Source: Cocos nucifera (Eukaryota > Streptophyta > Magnoliopsida > Arecales > Arecaceae). Taken from it: a DNA stretch of 64,000 nucleotides. Each line of letters opens with the position of its first letter. Position 1 is the stretch's first letter. The stretch covers positions 1 through 64,000 of the forward strand of contig QRFJ01005771.1 of assembly GCA_006176705.1 (NCBI GenBank). The letters run 5' to 3'. Shown piece by piece: positions 36,100-47,389 of this stretch. A program made the translations under genes and the position numbers. The notes beneath the pieces were generated by a model. It saw nothing but the letters and a program-made list of their open reading frames with translations, was not told where the DNA came from and did no database searches.

Positions 36100-36990
36100 T
36101 TGAGACAGTCCCGAATCGAAGAGACTTTGAGTTGAAGCGGTTCCGATCTAAGAAATGCACTATAATCTATCCTAATAATAGAGATCATAAATCAAAGCAG
36201 TTTCAATCTAAGGAATGCACTATAATCTTTAGTCGAAGTGGTTCTGATCTGAAAAACATGTTGTAACCTTTAGTCGAAGCGGTTCCAATCTGAGGAACGT
36301 GCCATAACCTATCCCGATCAAAGGGATCTTGAGTCAAAGTGGTTTCGATCTAAGGAACATAATGTAAACTTTAGTTGAAGTGATTCTGATTTGAGGAATG
36401 CATCATAACCTATCTCGATCAAAGAAATCTTGAGTCTAAGTGGTTCCAATCTGAGGAATGCACTGTAATCTTTAGTTAAAGCTATTTTGATCTAAGGAAT
36501 GCACCGTAACCTATCCTGATCAAAGAGATCTTGAGTTGAAGTGGTTCTGATATAAGGAACACGCTATAATCTTTAGTCAAAACTGAAACATACTGTAATC
36601 TTTAATCGAAGCATTTCTGATTTGAGGAGCGTGCCGTAACCTATCCTGATCAAATAAATCTTAAGTCGAAGTGGTTTCAATTTAAAAATCATGCCATAAT
36701 CTTTAGTCAAAGTGGTTTCGATTTGAGGAATGCACCGTAACCTTTAGTTGAAGCGATTTTGATCTGAGGAACGCACTATAATCTTTAGTTGAAGTGATTT
36801 TGATCTAAGGAACATATCGTAATATTTAGTTAAAGTGGTTTCGATCTAAGAAATACACTGTAACCTATCCCGATCAAAGGGATCTTAAGTCAAATTGATT
36901 TTGATCTAAGAAACATGCTGTAATCTTTAGTTGAACCAATTTCGATCTAAGGAACGCACTGTAACCTATCCCAATCGAAAGGATCTTGGC
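36100..36990 (-). repeat. Tandem repeats of 41 and 60 bases in the Gypsy 3' region
   Basis: About 17 or more imperfect units built on GTCGAAGTGGTTCCGATCTG, AGGAACGCACTGTAATCTTT. Two unit lengths alternate: 41 bases, and 60 bases with an added block CTATCCCGATCAAAGGGATC. Spacing measured between GAACGCAC-type landmarks gives 60, 41, 41 and 60 at the left end. It lies just 3' of Gypsy pol. Tandem repeats in this position are a known hallmark of Tat/Ogre-type elements. Confidence 0.85.
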
Positions 36991-37084
36991 TTGGCTTCTT
37001 TCGAGTCTTCTTATTACACAATAATTCACTGATAAAATGAGAAAGTGAATTTGTAAATTTATTTATTTATTTGATCTATTGAAG

Positions 37085-38640
37085 TACATATGAAGATTAG
37101 TCGAGTTCCATGGCTTTGGAAGCGAAGCCCCATCAAGTTGCTTCAATCGATAAGTTTCGGGTCATATCACCTCATCGATCTGATAGGGGCCCTCCCAATT
37201 GGATGAAAGCTTTCCTTGCCCGATAGGATTTGAGACTTTAGCTCTATGAAGGATGAGATTATCTGCTCGAAACTCTTTAGCTTTAACCCAGGCATTGTAA
37301 TATCTGGCTATCCTCTGTCGATATGTAGCCATCCTCACCACTACTCGCTCCCTGCTTTCCTCGATCAAGTTGAGGTTGGCTCTGAGCCATGTGGGATTGG
37401 TGTCTTCATCATATTCTTCGATTCTGATAGAAGAAATTTCAATTTCATAGGTATGACTGCTTCCATCTCGAATGCCAAGTTAAAAGGCATCTCACCGGTT
37501 GGGACTTTTTGGGTTGTTCGATAAGCCCAGAGGATATGATATAGTTTTTTTGTCCAAGACCTCCCAATCTGATCCAATCTAGCTTTGAGACCTTGTAGAA
37601 GAGTTCTATTAATGACCTCTACTTCTTCATTTGCTTATGGGTGGCCCACCGAAGTGAAGCATTAATCGATCCCGTGGTCCCCACAGAATTCGTAAAGTCG
37701 GGCACCATTGAATTGCCTTCCATTGTCGGAGATCAATACTTTGGAGAGACCATAACGGTAGATGATCGACTTTCAAATGAAGTTTCAGATTTTTGATTTT
37801 GTAATTTAAGCCAAGGGTTCAGTTTCTACCCACTTTGTGAAGTAGTCAATTGATACAAGTAGAAATTTATGCTGATCCGAGGTTCGGAAGAATGGGCCTA
37901 GGATGTCCAATCCCCACTGGATGAATGTCCATGGAGCTTTAAAAGGAGTCAGAAGTGCTGTAGCTCGACATTGTATTTGGTCATTGCATTGACATTGCTT
38001 GCATTTTCTGACGAAGTTCTATACATCCTACTGCATAGGTGGCCTGTAATATTCTTGCCGAAAGATTTTATAGGATAATGACCGACTCCCCAAGTGGTTT
38101 TCATAGGTTCCTTCATAGATCTCTCGCAAGGCATAATTAGTTTTAGATGGGCACAGGCATCTTAGGAGTGGTAGAGAGAAAGACCGCTTGTACAAGTCAT
38201 TGTCGAGCAGTACATATCTAGCAGCCTAATTTTTTATTTTTTAAGCATTTTTTCGATCAGGCGGTAGTTCTCCTAACCTTAAGTATTTTAAGATGGGGTC
38301 CATCCAGCTAGATTCTTCATTGATTTGTTGAACAATGATAGACTCCTCTAAGCTCGAAGCTCTCAAGATCTCAAAGTAGGTCTCTTTGCTCAGGTCGACG
38401 GGCCGCAGGGATGCCAGCTTTGATAGAGCATCAACTCTAGCATTTTGCATCCTAGGAACCTGATGGATATTAAAATATCTGAAGAATAAGATCAAATCTT
38501 TTACCTTCTAATGGTACTTTTTCATATTTTTTCTCGGGCCTCGTATTCTTCTTTGATTTGCCCAACCACCAGTTGTGAATCGCTAAATACCTCCAGGCAT
38601 TAGGCCCCAATTTCTTAAGCAATCTTCAATCTAGCGATTA
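37085..38640 (-). pseudogene. Gypsy integrase remnant
   Basis: C-terminal integrase: RQRIARYYNAWVKAKEFRADNLILHRAKVSNP and GKLSSNWEGPYQIDEVI lie at about 37162-37330, followed by a TGA and the pol end near 37085. Further right, fragments such as LDKKTISYPLGLSNNPKSPNR and SEKRDICLYN mark the core, but it is cut by many stops. The enzyme would insert the cDNA. Order after RNase H confirms the Gypsy superfamily. Confidence 0.8.
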
Positions 38641-40320
38641 AGGCTTCATACTCTGCTTTATTATTGATGGTTGAGAACTTGAAGTGCAAAGCGTATGCCA
38701 CCATATCTCTTTTCGAACTGGATAGATAAGCCTAGCTCCTAATCCTGATGAGTTTGATGAGCCATCAATGTGTAGGATCCATGTTTCTTCTGGATATGAT
38801 CCTAAGCTTTTGCCGCTTTTTGAACTTATAGGATCTTCTGATTTATCTTTTGAATTTTTTTTGGGGCTTTTGTATCTGGCATAGTGCATTCAAGAATAAA
38901 GTTAGTCAAGATCTGAGCTTTAATAGAAGGCCTCGACTGATAGCATATATCCAGCTCTAAGAGCTCCAATGCCCATTTTGCGATCCTGCTTGAAGTGTCC
39001 GATCGGTGTAGGACCATCCTCAAGGGCTGATTTGTGAGCAACACCATGATATGGGCCTAAAAATAGAGCCATAATTTTCTTGTAGCAATGACCAGTGTAA
39101 AGATTATTTTCTCCATCTTGGCGTATCTAGTCTCTGCATCATGGAGGATCTTTCTGACATAACATATGGACTTTTGAAGCCATCCTTCCTCTCAAACAAG
39201 GACTACACTGATTGCTACCGGTAAAACGGTCGAGTAGAGAAGGAGCTCTTCGCCCGACAGTGGCTTAGTGACTAAAGGTGAAGAATTGAGGTATTTCTTT
39301 AGTTCTTCGAAAGCTCTTTGGCACTCCGGTGTCCATTAAAAATTCATTGGCTGTTTGAAGGTCTGAAAAAATTGGAGACATCTCTCGACCGACCTGAAAA
39401 CAAAATGGTTAAGACAGGCAATTTTATCAGTCAAATGCTGTACCTCTTTAACTATTTTTTGTGGTGACATTTTCAGAATTGCCTTGATCTTCTTAGGGCT
39501 TACTTTGATGCCTCTTCGAAAGATCATAAAGTTGAGAAACTTTCTAGCAGTTACTCTGAAAGCACACTTTGTAGGATTTAACTTCATTTGATATTGATGA
39601 AGCATGTCAAAGATTTCTTAGAGGTTTTCAACATGGTCTAGCATCGTTTGGCTTTTGACCAGCATATTATCAACGTACGCCTCCATAATTTTGCCGATTT
39701 GATCTTTAAAGATTTTGTTGATTAGCCTTTGATATATGGCTTCTGCATTTCTTAGCCCAAAGGGCATCACTCTATAGCAAAAAAGCCCTTGGTCAGTTAT
39801 GAAGGCTATTTTCTTCTCATCTTAAGGGACCATCCGAATCTGATTGTAATCAAAAAAGACATCCATGAAGCTGAGAAGCTCATGCCCTGAAGTAGCATCA
39901 ATCAATTGGTCAATCCAAGATAGCAGGTAACTATCTTTTGGGCAAGCCTCATTCAAGTCGGTGAAGTCAATACATATGCACCACTTTTCGTTCACCATTT
40001 TTACCAGAATGACATTCGCCAACTATTCTGAGTACATCATTTCTCTGATCAAGCCAGCCTTAAGCAATTTATCTAGCTCCTCAGCAATGGCTTTCTGATG
40101 CTATGGAGCAAAGCTTTGCTTCTTTTGCTTAATCGGACAGCAAGTAGGGTTCACCCTCAGATGGTGGGCCATCATCTTTGGATCAATTTCAAGCATATCA
40201 ACAGTCGACCAAGCAAAAAGGTCTGCGTTCGCCCGCAAAAGAGCAATCAACTAGCTTTTTGTTACTTGGTCGAGGTAGCAATCGATCTTCATAGTTTGAT
40301 TAGGGTTCTCCTTTCGTAGC
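38638..40320 (-). pseudogene. Gypsy reverse transcriptase-RNase H remnant
   Basis: RT reads WCICIDFTDLNEACPKDSY (about 39920-39985), FMDVFFDYNQIRM (about 39825-39870) and YRVMPFGLRNAEAIYQRLI (about 39725-39785). The active-site box is YVDN rather than YVDD, because the second aspartate codon is AAT (plus ATT, 39666-39668). RNase H follows: LLTNQPLRMVLHRSDTSSRI (about 38985-39045) and WILHIDGSSNSSGLGARLIY (about 38720-38780). Stops and frameshifts are frequent. The lost aspartate would by itself abolish polymerase activity. Confidence 0.85.
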
Positions 40321-41300
40321 GGGATCTCCTGAAGCTCATGGATGGTTGAGCCTAATTTTCTGCTAGATTATCTCAAGCATCCAGTCCTATTGGAGATTCA
40401 GGCTGGAGTGTCACTTGGTCTTCTGTTTGAAGCTTGGCGCGAAACACTATCTTGCCACAGTCTGGTTGCCTCAGATTTTTTTCACTCCATGAATTGTTGG
40501 GAACTTGATCATGAGGTGGTAGCTGGACATAATAGCTCTGAGCTTCCATAGACTAGCTAGGTCTTCCAAGGATGGCGTTGTAAGCTGAAGGAAGCTTCAC
40601 AACAAGAAAATCCACCTGCATTATTATTTGCTAAGGCAGAGTGCCCACTGTGATAGGTAGCTTGATCATTCTTTCTGAAATTATAGAGCTTTTGGAGAAT
40701 CCTTAGATTGGCATATCGAATTTGCTTAACCAATCAGGGGAGAATCCCATAAGAAAAAAAGCAGAAAAGCATAAAACATCAACTGAGCTTCCATTATTAA
40801 TAAGTATATGGTGTACATTATAATGAAAAATATTTGTGGTTGTTGTACATTCTCTGTATCCTACTCAGTGAAAATTATTGCTTCTCCAAGCCTATCCTCA
40901 CATCTTGGCCTTTTCACCGCCACCACCTCGGATGACCCCCCAGTGATCATGTGAATCTCACCATAGAAAGGTCGCTCCTCAGCTACCGTTAGTTCTCTTG
41001 CTTCCTATGCAGGCATCGACATTGGATGCTGAGGTTGATGAAGGGTTGTTGAGCTCTTGGTGGAGGTCGTCGTGGAGGGATTCTTTCCTAGATAAAGCTT
41101 TCCAGCCTTCCCTCCTGAATGAGCTTCTCGATGGCATCGTGGAGGAGGTGGTAGTTTTTTGTATCGTGACCATGGTCATGATGATAGAAACAAAATCTCA
41201 TCAGATCATGATGCTCCAGATTCATCCACATCTTCAAAGATTGGGGGAGCTGGTCTTTGATCTACAATAAGACTTCTCCTAAGGTAATATTCAGAGGCAT
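40321..41300 (-). pseudogene. Gypsy gag C-terminus and protease remnant
   Basis: A histidine-rich finger region (CFYHHDHGHDTKNYH, about 41145-41190) with IEKLIQEGRLE is typical of Tat-type gag ends. The aspartic protease follows at about 40735-40830: HHILINNGSSVDVLCFSAF, where the family has VDNGSS. The catalytic aspartate codon is AAT (plus ATT 40796-40798), so the protease active site is lost. Stops lie on both sides. Confidence 0.75.
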
Positions 41301-41390
41301 ATAATTATGGAAATGCCTCGATGAAGACCGTTGTCGATCTCTTCTTTGGAGGCTTGGAGATCGGCGGTTCCAAAAAGAATCCCCACCTTT

Positions 41391-42616
41391 CTACTTCCTG
41401 GGCGGTGAGCGAGAGTGCTGTCGATAGGCCTCCTTCGACGGGGGGCACTCCTTATTTGATCCTGCCAAGGTAGCACTAGCAGGGGTGTCCTCAGCAAAGG
41501 TTTCTTCGATGTTGGTATACTTTCTTATCCGCTCTAGTATACTAGCATAATCTTGAAAAAAAGATTTTATTAGTGATCTCTTTAGGTCATTCTTCTGCAA
41601 TCCATCCATAAAGACGATCATCACGATCGACTGATCTAGATCGCGGACTTTCAAGATTGTCGTATTAAAGTGGCTCACATAATCATGGATCGACTCGCCA
41701 CTCTTTTGATGGATGGTGTTCAGGTAGTCGGACCGCTTCAACTACTTATGGCTGCTAATAAAGTGTATAGCCACCGACTCAACTCTTCAAAAAAATGGAT
41801 CGAGACCAGTTTTAGACTGGAGTACCATTACCGGACTGCTTTCTTGAGAGTGGTGGAGAACGCTCGATAGAGAATGGCATGCGATGCTCCCTGAAAGAGC
41901 AGCACTGCTTTGAAGATTTCGACATGATCAACGGGATCGATTGTCCCATCATACGTTTTGATCTGAGGCAGCTTGAAGTTTGGCAGCGATAATTCTTTCA
42001 TGATTTTCTTATCGAAAGAGGGCTCGCCATTGAGTCCATCAAAGGGATGAGAAGAAGAAGCTTTATTCAGAGCTTCATGCTTCTTGTCGAACTCTTGAAG
42101 CTTCTTTTCAATAATCAAATTTTGAGTGGTGTAGGCTTCGGATTGCTGAGGAGAGCGGCGGGTGGGAGTCGAATCATATTCGGATTGTGGGCGAGGAGAT
42201 CATCGATGAGTCTTCCCCCTCTTGGGGCTTTGTAGAATTGCCCGAGGAGGTTCAGCTTGCTGCTGCAGATGGGAGGCCGGCGGTTGAAGCAGCTCCATGG
42301 CTGCGGGTGTGGATGGAATCGCCAAAGGATGCATTGGTTGCACCACAGAGGGTGGTGTAGGGGTAGCTTGGTTTAGCTGCGGTGCTACTGAAGGAGGCGC
42401 AAATGCAGTTTGGACCATCTGGATGGCAACCATTAGGATGTTAACATGCTAGAGGAGCAGGTTGAACTGGTCCATTATAACATGCATCGATTAGGCCAGT
42501 GGAGAAGTGTCTGCCATCGGAGGCTGAGCATGATCCTCAGCCCAAAACTCCACCTGTTGAGAGGCAGTAGCTTTTGCGATGTCATTGAGTTATGGCGAGG
42601 CCTTTTTAGGTGCCAT
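41391..42616 (-). pseudogene. Gypsy gag remnant
   Basis: Likely start MAPKKAS at 42616-42614, with a TAA eight codons later. It continues through a Pro/Gln-rich N-terminus (PSVVQPMHPLAIPSTPAAM, about 42290-42345). The capsid part follows: FKLPQIKTYDGTIDPVDHVEI (about 41920-41985), then SGESIHDYVSHFNTTILKV (about 41650-41705) and FMDGLQKNDLKRSLI (about 41565-41610), as in Retrotrans_gag. One frameshift near 41750-41830 and several stops are present. It would form the particle shell. Confidence 0.85.
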
Positions 42617-42660
42617 TTTCAAGAGATTACACCCTTTCTCTATCTGTTGCTACTAAAAAT

Positions 42661-43284
42661 TGTTCATTTTGGGAGTGGAGTAGTCAACTTCTCGCAAGAG
42701 TTGCTGGAGTGACCTGCAAAATAAGTCTGGGCTGGAGGATTTGACTCCGACGAGGACTCTCTGATGCTCAAGTTAGTATAGAACAATCAAACAATAATGG
42801 ATTCTCTAAGAGGGATTTCTTACTTACCTGGATTCTTGGGATTTATGGTATTTCTAAGAAAGCTTTATATGGCCCTTATGCTATTCTACCAATTTTGGAC
42901 CATTAATATCGTCGTGGCAAGATTAGTGGGACCTTTCCTGAACAGAAAGATTGTTATTAGAGAAATTGGGATGCCTTATCTGCTCTCGATGGTCGAGATT
43001 GAGTGGGAAACAACTTACTTATGGCTGGATTATAACTGTGTAGCCACTAACCCATGAGATAAGTCAGTGAAAATGTGAATGACCTATCTATCCGAGTTGA
43101 TCTATAAGTTATGAATGCTATCCGAGCCGTTGCCAAATAAAATAGCTCAGATTTTCTTCCAGGGATCAACCATCAGTTCGGAGGGTATTATGGTAACTTT
43201 CTTGTCCTCCAAATATTGATGAATTCCAACTGAGCCGAGGTATTTCAGATATTGATCAGATAATCTGAGGTATTTATATTACCA
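42661..43284 (-). repeat. Gypsy 5' LTR, R-U5 and promoter part
   Basis: On the plus strand it begins TGTTCATTTTGGGAG at 42661 (element 3' terminus ...ACA). Between it and gag is a degenerate AATTTTTAGTAGCAACAGA primer-site region. Inside is a stretch ending CTTATTTTGCAGGTCACTCC on the element strand, typical of monocot Tat LTR U5 regions. A TATAAATA box (plus TATTTATA, 43271-43278) marks the promoter. U3 to its right is missing, presumably displaced by the LINE that starts about here. Confidence 0.6.
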
Positions 43285-44466
43285 CTATAACAAATCTTGA
43301 TCCCAATAATAAGTCAAATTAATGGGATAAGTGCACCCCATCAATTTCTTGCTGTTGTCAAGTGGATAGTGATTTAATCTCTCTACTCTAGTAAGGCCTA
43401 AGGCCTCAGATGATTGTGAATTGTATTCTTGCCGGTTTGTAGTAGACGAAGAGCTCAATATCCAAGACTGAAAATGTTTCCTCAATCTAGTTACTGCACT
43501 GTTTGAGGAAATTGTAGTCCAATCATATAATAGCAATGCAATTCGTTTACCGACCACTAGTTGTGATGAAGCTTCGAAATTAAATACACGGTTATTTCTT
43601 TCTTTCCATATGCACCAAAACCCCACCGCCAAACAAGCATCCCACGCTATCTTCAATTCAGTATCTCTAATAGCAGGCCTCCATATATGCCTTAGATCAA
43701 GTATATTGTAAGGGAGCCGCTGGGTGTTAGTTTCAGTTATAATATAGTACCAGATCTGCCTAGAAAATCGACATCCAAGCATTAAATGATCCAGCGTTTC
43801 AGGTTCACTGGAGCAAAGAGGACACACCGATGGGCCAAAAATACCTTTCTTCTGAAGTGCGTCTGCAGTGAGCACTCTATGTTGATAGCAAAGCCAGTTG
43901 AGTATCTTCACTTTCCCTGGCAGTGGGGTTTTCCAAATTATTTTGCTGAAAAGGGAGATTACACCACCATGCATTAGAAAGAAATAACATCGCCGAACTG
44001 AATATGGTTTGGAAGGGTCCCATTTCCAAATTCTTTTGTCGTTTACATCTCGAAGTTGCAGATGACCTATAACATAGTTCAGTTTGTATAATTCCTCAAC
44101 TGCTGCTGAGCTTAAAGGTTCTCTAATTAATGTATCCCAGTTTACCTCATTGTAAAAGTAAGAGACCAAACCTTTTGTTTGGTACGCTGCCAAGTACAAG
44201 TGTGGAAATTGTTGAGCAAGATTAGTGTTAGCGTACCAGTTGTCATTCCAAAAGGAAGTCATTCAACCATTACATATAGTTAGTGAAGAGAAGTGTTGCG
44301 CCCACTCTTTCACCTTTAGTACGCTCCGCCAAAATGGGGAGATTACTTTAATGCATCCAGTAGCAGTGTCACCGGGTGTTGCTTTGGAATAATAGGTTTG
44401 TAGGATCAGCAAGTTCCATGGGCGTTCTGTCTCATTGTATAGCTTATACCACCACTTCAATAACAT
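43285..44466 (-). pseudogene. LINE ORF2 C-terminal zf-RVT domain
   Basis: A nearly continuous frame. MLLKWWYKLYNETERPWNLL (from 44466) reads to a single TGA at 44263-44265, then MTSFWNDNWYANTN to a stop at 43285. The expected residue at the TGA is arginine, so CGA to TGA. The zinc-binding CPLCSSEPETLDHLMLGC (about 43775-43830) and WYYIITETN lie in the second half. It is the best-preserved part of the LINE. Confidence 0.88.
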
Positions 44467-44475
44467 AGCTACATT

Positions 44476-46341
44476 CTAAACTCTAAGATTAATGATTCCA
44501 AGGCCGCCTAAAATCTTCGGTCTGCATATTTGCCTCCGACTAACAAGATTTTTCACGCCTTTGCTTTTACTTGAATTGTTCCATAAAAAGGCCAGGCATA
44601 TCCTGTGAATTTTCTTTATAATTGAGGAAGAAATTTTTGCTACTGCCATCCAGTACACAGGAATGGTTCTGAGAACTGAATTTATCAGTGTCAGTCGTCC
44701 GGCAAAAGTCAGTATGCCTTTCTTCCAACCAGCAAGTTTTTTCTGAATCCTATCTACTAAGAAGCTCCCCTTTGAAACTTTAAGAGATCTGTAATGAAGT
44801 GGGATGCCTAAATATGTTGTGGGAAAGTTACTCATTTAACATCCTAATATAGTTGCAGCATTAGTTAATTCCATATGAGATAGGCCAATTCCCATGACTT
44901 TAGTTTTGTGGTAATTGACCTTTAGCCCAGAGTTCATATGCATAGAGAATCAATTTCAAATGTTGGATGTAATGTATGGAATAATTACAGAATACTAGTG
45001 TGTCATCTGCAAATTATGTGCAGCCTATTTGCCTTGCATTAGCCCTCGATCCGATTCCTGCCATTAAGTTTTCAGATATTGCCTCCCTGACTACTCTCTC
45101 AAATGTGTCTACAACTAAGATAAATAGAAGAGAGGATATGGGATTCTCTTGTTTAATTCCTTTTTTGGCCATAAACCATCGACCTTGCTGACCATTGATT
45201 ATGAGGGCAGATTTTGGTTCATGTAAGATTGCCTTAATCCAAGAGATCCACTTAGGGCCAAACCCACACTGAACTAGTAACTCTAATAGGAAGTTCCAGT
45301 AGATTGAGTTGAAGGCCTTTTCAAAATCGGCTTTACATGAAATACCTTTGTTTTTACCTTTCTTGCCTTGGGTAATTACTTCTGAAGCAGCGATGAACCT
45401 TTCAAAGATGAGTCTCCCTTGCACAAAGGCAGTTTGGGATGGTGATACCAGGTTATCAATATGTCTGCTTAAGTGTTTGGCAAGAATTTTTTAGAAGATT
45501 TTGATGACTGAATATTCTAGACATATGGGTCTAAAGTCTTTAACAGTTGGATTGTTAGTAGTTTTTGGCATAAGTGTTATAAGAAAAAATTAAATCCCAA
45601 AATTTGAGAGCTATTATTTTGTATGGCATTGATTACCTGAGTGATATCTGGCCCAATTGTCTCCCAATACTTCTGATAGAATGAAATGGGAAAGCCATCA
45701 GGTCCAGGTGACTTATTTTTAGCCAAACTGAAAACTGCAGACTTGACCTCTTCCTTGGAAATTTCTTGTTCCAGTATATGACCTTCCTTCTAGGTACAAA
45801 TCTTCCCATAATGCATCAACCAGTATATCAATTTTGGTGCCAAACATTGTGGAGTAATAAGAATAGAAAGCTTGATAAATATCTTCCAGATTGTTTAGCT
45901 GCCTTCCATTTTCTATTATTTCTAATATAGTATTCTTTCTACTCCTTTTAGATGCTCTCAAATGGAAAAATCACCTTCCTTTATCCATTGCTGTCGAGAT
46001 CATTGCTGCCAATATAGTTCTTTTTGAAATAAGATTTGATCTAGTTTAACCTTATTAACCTTTCTCTCTTCTTGTTCTAGATTGCTCAAGGGTCTATCCT
46101 CCATTTTGTCCAGCAAAGCAATGTTTTCTATGACCTCTTTTTTTCTTTGTTTTGTGTTTCCTACATGTTCTACACTCCATCGCCTGAGTTTAGCATGAAG
46201 TTTGTCCATTTTAGTAACCAGATTCCTCCCAGCATTAGGATCATTTGGACCATCTGCCCACCATTTATTGATGTTTTGATCTAAGTCTGTATACATGAAC
46301 CACATATTCTCAAAATGGAATGGGGGTTTTTTCTTGTTCAA
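44476..46341 (-). pseudogene. LINE ORF2 reverse transcriptase remnant
   Basis: The linker (46341-45719) includes KLHAKLRRWSVEHVGNTK and the acidic-basic spacer usual in plant LINEs. RT follows: CKADFEKAFNSIYWNFLLE (about 45275-45335), KKGIKQENPISSLLFILVVD (about 45110-45170), and FADD at 45002-45013, intact but preceded by a TAA (45014-45016, probably from CAA). The thumb region is MSNFPTTYLGIPLHYRSLKV (44835 onward). Several stops are present. Confidence 0.85.
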
Positions 46342-46413
46342 GACTGCCAGTTGACTATTTAGATTGAGTGATAGTGGGGTGTGATCAGAAGTTGGCCTAG
46401 GAAGGGTCGTTAA

Positions 46414-47059
46414 TTATGTCTTACGGTGTTCTATGTTCCATTCAATTGAAGCAAAACATCTGTCAAGTTTGGCGAGGCTTGGTGCATCTCTAAAGTTGGT
46501 CCAAGTAAATCTCCTGTTGCTTGCATTTATCTCAATCAGTTCCAGATTGCTGAGAGCTCGGTTGAACTTCCTAGCTTCTACCACACTACTTTGTGCACCC
46601 ACTCTATCGGCGATGGATCTGGTGACATTAAAATCCCTAAGAAGTACCCATGGATCTGTTATAAACCCCTTAATAAAACTCAACTCTTAATAGAAATTCA
46701 CCCTTTCCTTTTGATTGTTACATTTGAGAGAACAAATTTTTGCCCAGTTCCTTTGATCATAAACATTGTACTAATTGTGAAATGACCCGTGTGAATAGGT
46801 AAACCCTTTACCAGTTAGGGGTTCCAGCAGTAAAAATGCCTCCAGATAATCTGATTGCATGTTTAACATGCCACTGATCGAATAAATTTTCACATGTAGA
46901 GCTGATAATTTGCAAGTTAATGACTTGAAGTGTGGTTTCTTGAAGACAAATGATTCCATATCTAAAGTTTCTTACAACCTGTTTAATACAACATCTTTTA
47001 GAGTTCAACCCCATTCCTCTCACATTCCAACACATAATCAGTAGATCATTCTTCAGCAT
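46414..47059 (-). pseudogene. LINE ORF2 endonuclease remnant
   Basis: Starts MLKNDLLIMCWNVRGMG at 47059. It contains ICLQETTLQ (about 46935-46960), then after a stop and frame change VLLRDFNVTRSIADRVGAQS (about 46590-46650), where the usual GDFN is RDFN, and RFTWTNFRDAPSLAKLDR (about 46460-46515). This domain nicks target DNA for target-primed reverse transcription. Stop and frame changes inactivate it. Confidence 0.8.
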
Positions 47060-47389
47060 TTAATTTGGTTATCCAACACACTAACATAGTAATGAGATTC
47101 TCCATGATGGTGATGCCACATTCCATATTTCCATGGTGATTTCTGGGAAACTCAATGTAGCTAGTTACTTCCATTAGTAATGATATTAAATATCTATAGA
47201 ATATATTCAACTTGCTGCACACTACCTTTAGGTTGTAAACAACAGACGTGGTATAAGACCCCCTAAAAACTTGTTTAGAGATCACAGTGCAAACTACATC
47301 AAAAGACATTAGGAAGGATGGCAAAAACCCACGATCTTCACACATCATGGATATTTCAATTAACAAAACACAAACTCCATTCTTATTAG

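Larger units (their letters stand above)
13982..43284 (-). mobile_element. Tat-like Ty3/Gypsy retrotransposon, interrupted by CACTA
   Basis: Minus-strand Gypsy element. From right: 5' LTR part (42661 to about 43284), gag (42616-41391), protease, reverse transcriptase, RNase H and integrase (to about 37085). Then come tandem repeats (36990-36100), an interruption by a CACTA transposon (15916-36066), and an antisense coiled-coil frame (13982-14386). Its 3' LTR lies left of the window. Pol order with integrase after RNase H defines Gypsy. The extra antisense frame and 3' tandem repeats are known features of the Tat/Ogre/Grande group. All genes carry stops and frameshifts, and catalytic residues are lost. 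Confidence 0.8.

Noticed and set aside
36100..36990. Regular repeats suggesting a CRISPR-like array
   Set aside because: Units are contiguous without unique spacers, and the context is a plant Gypsy element.
42446..43057. Plus-strand frames of 86-88 codons
   Set aside because: They are antisense shadows over the Gypsy gag start and LTR; no family features.
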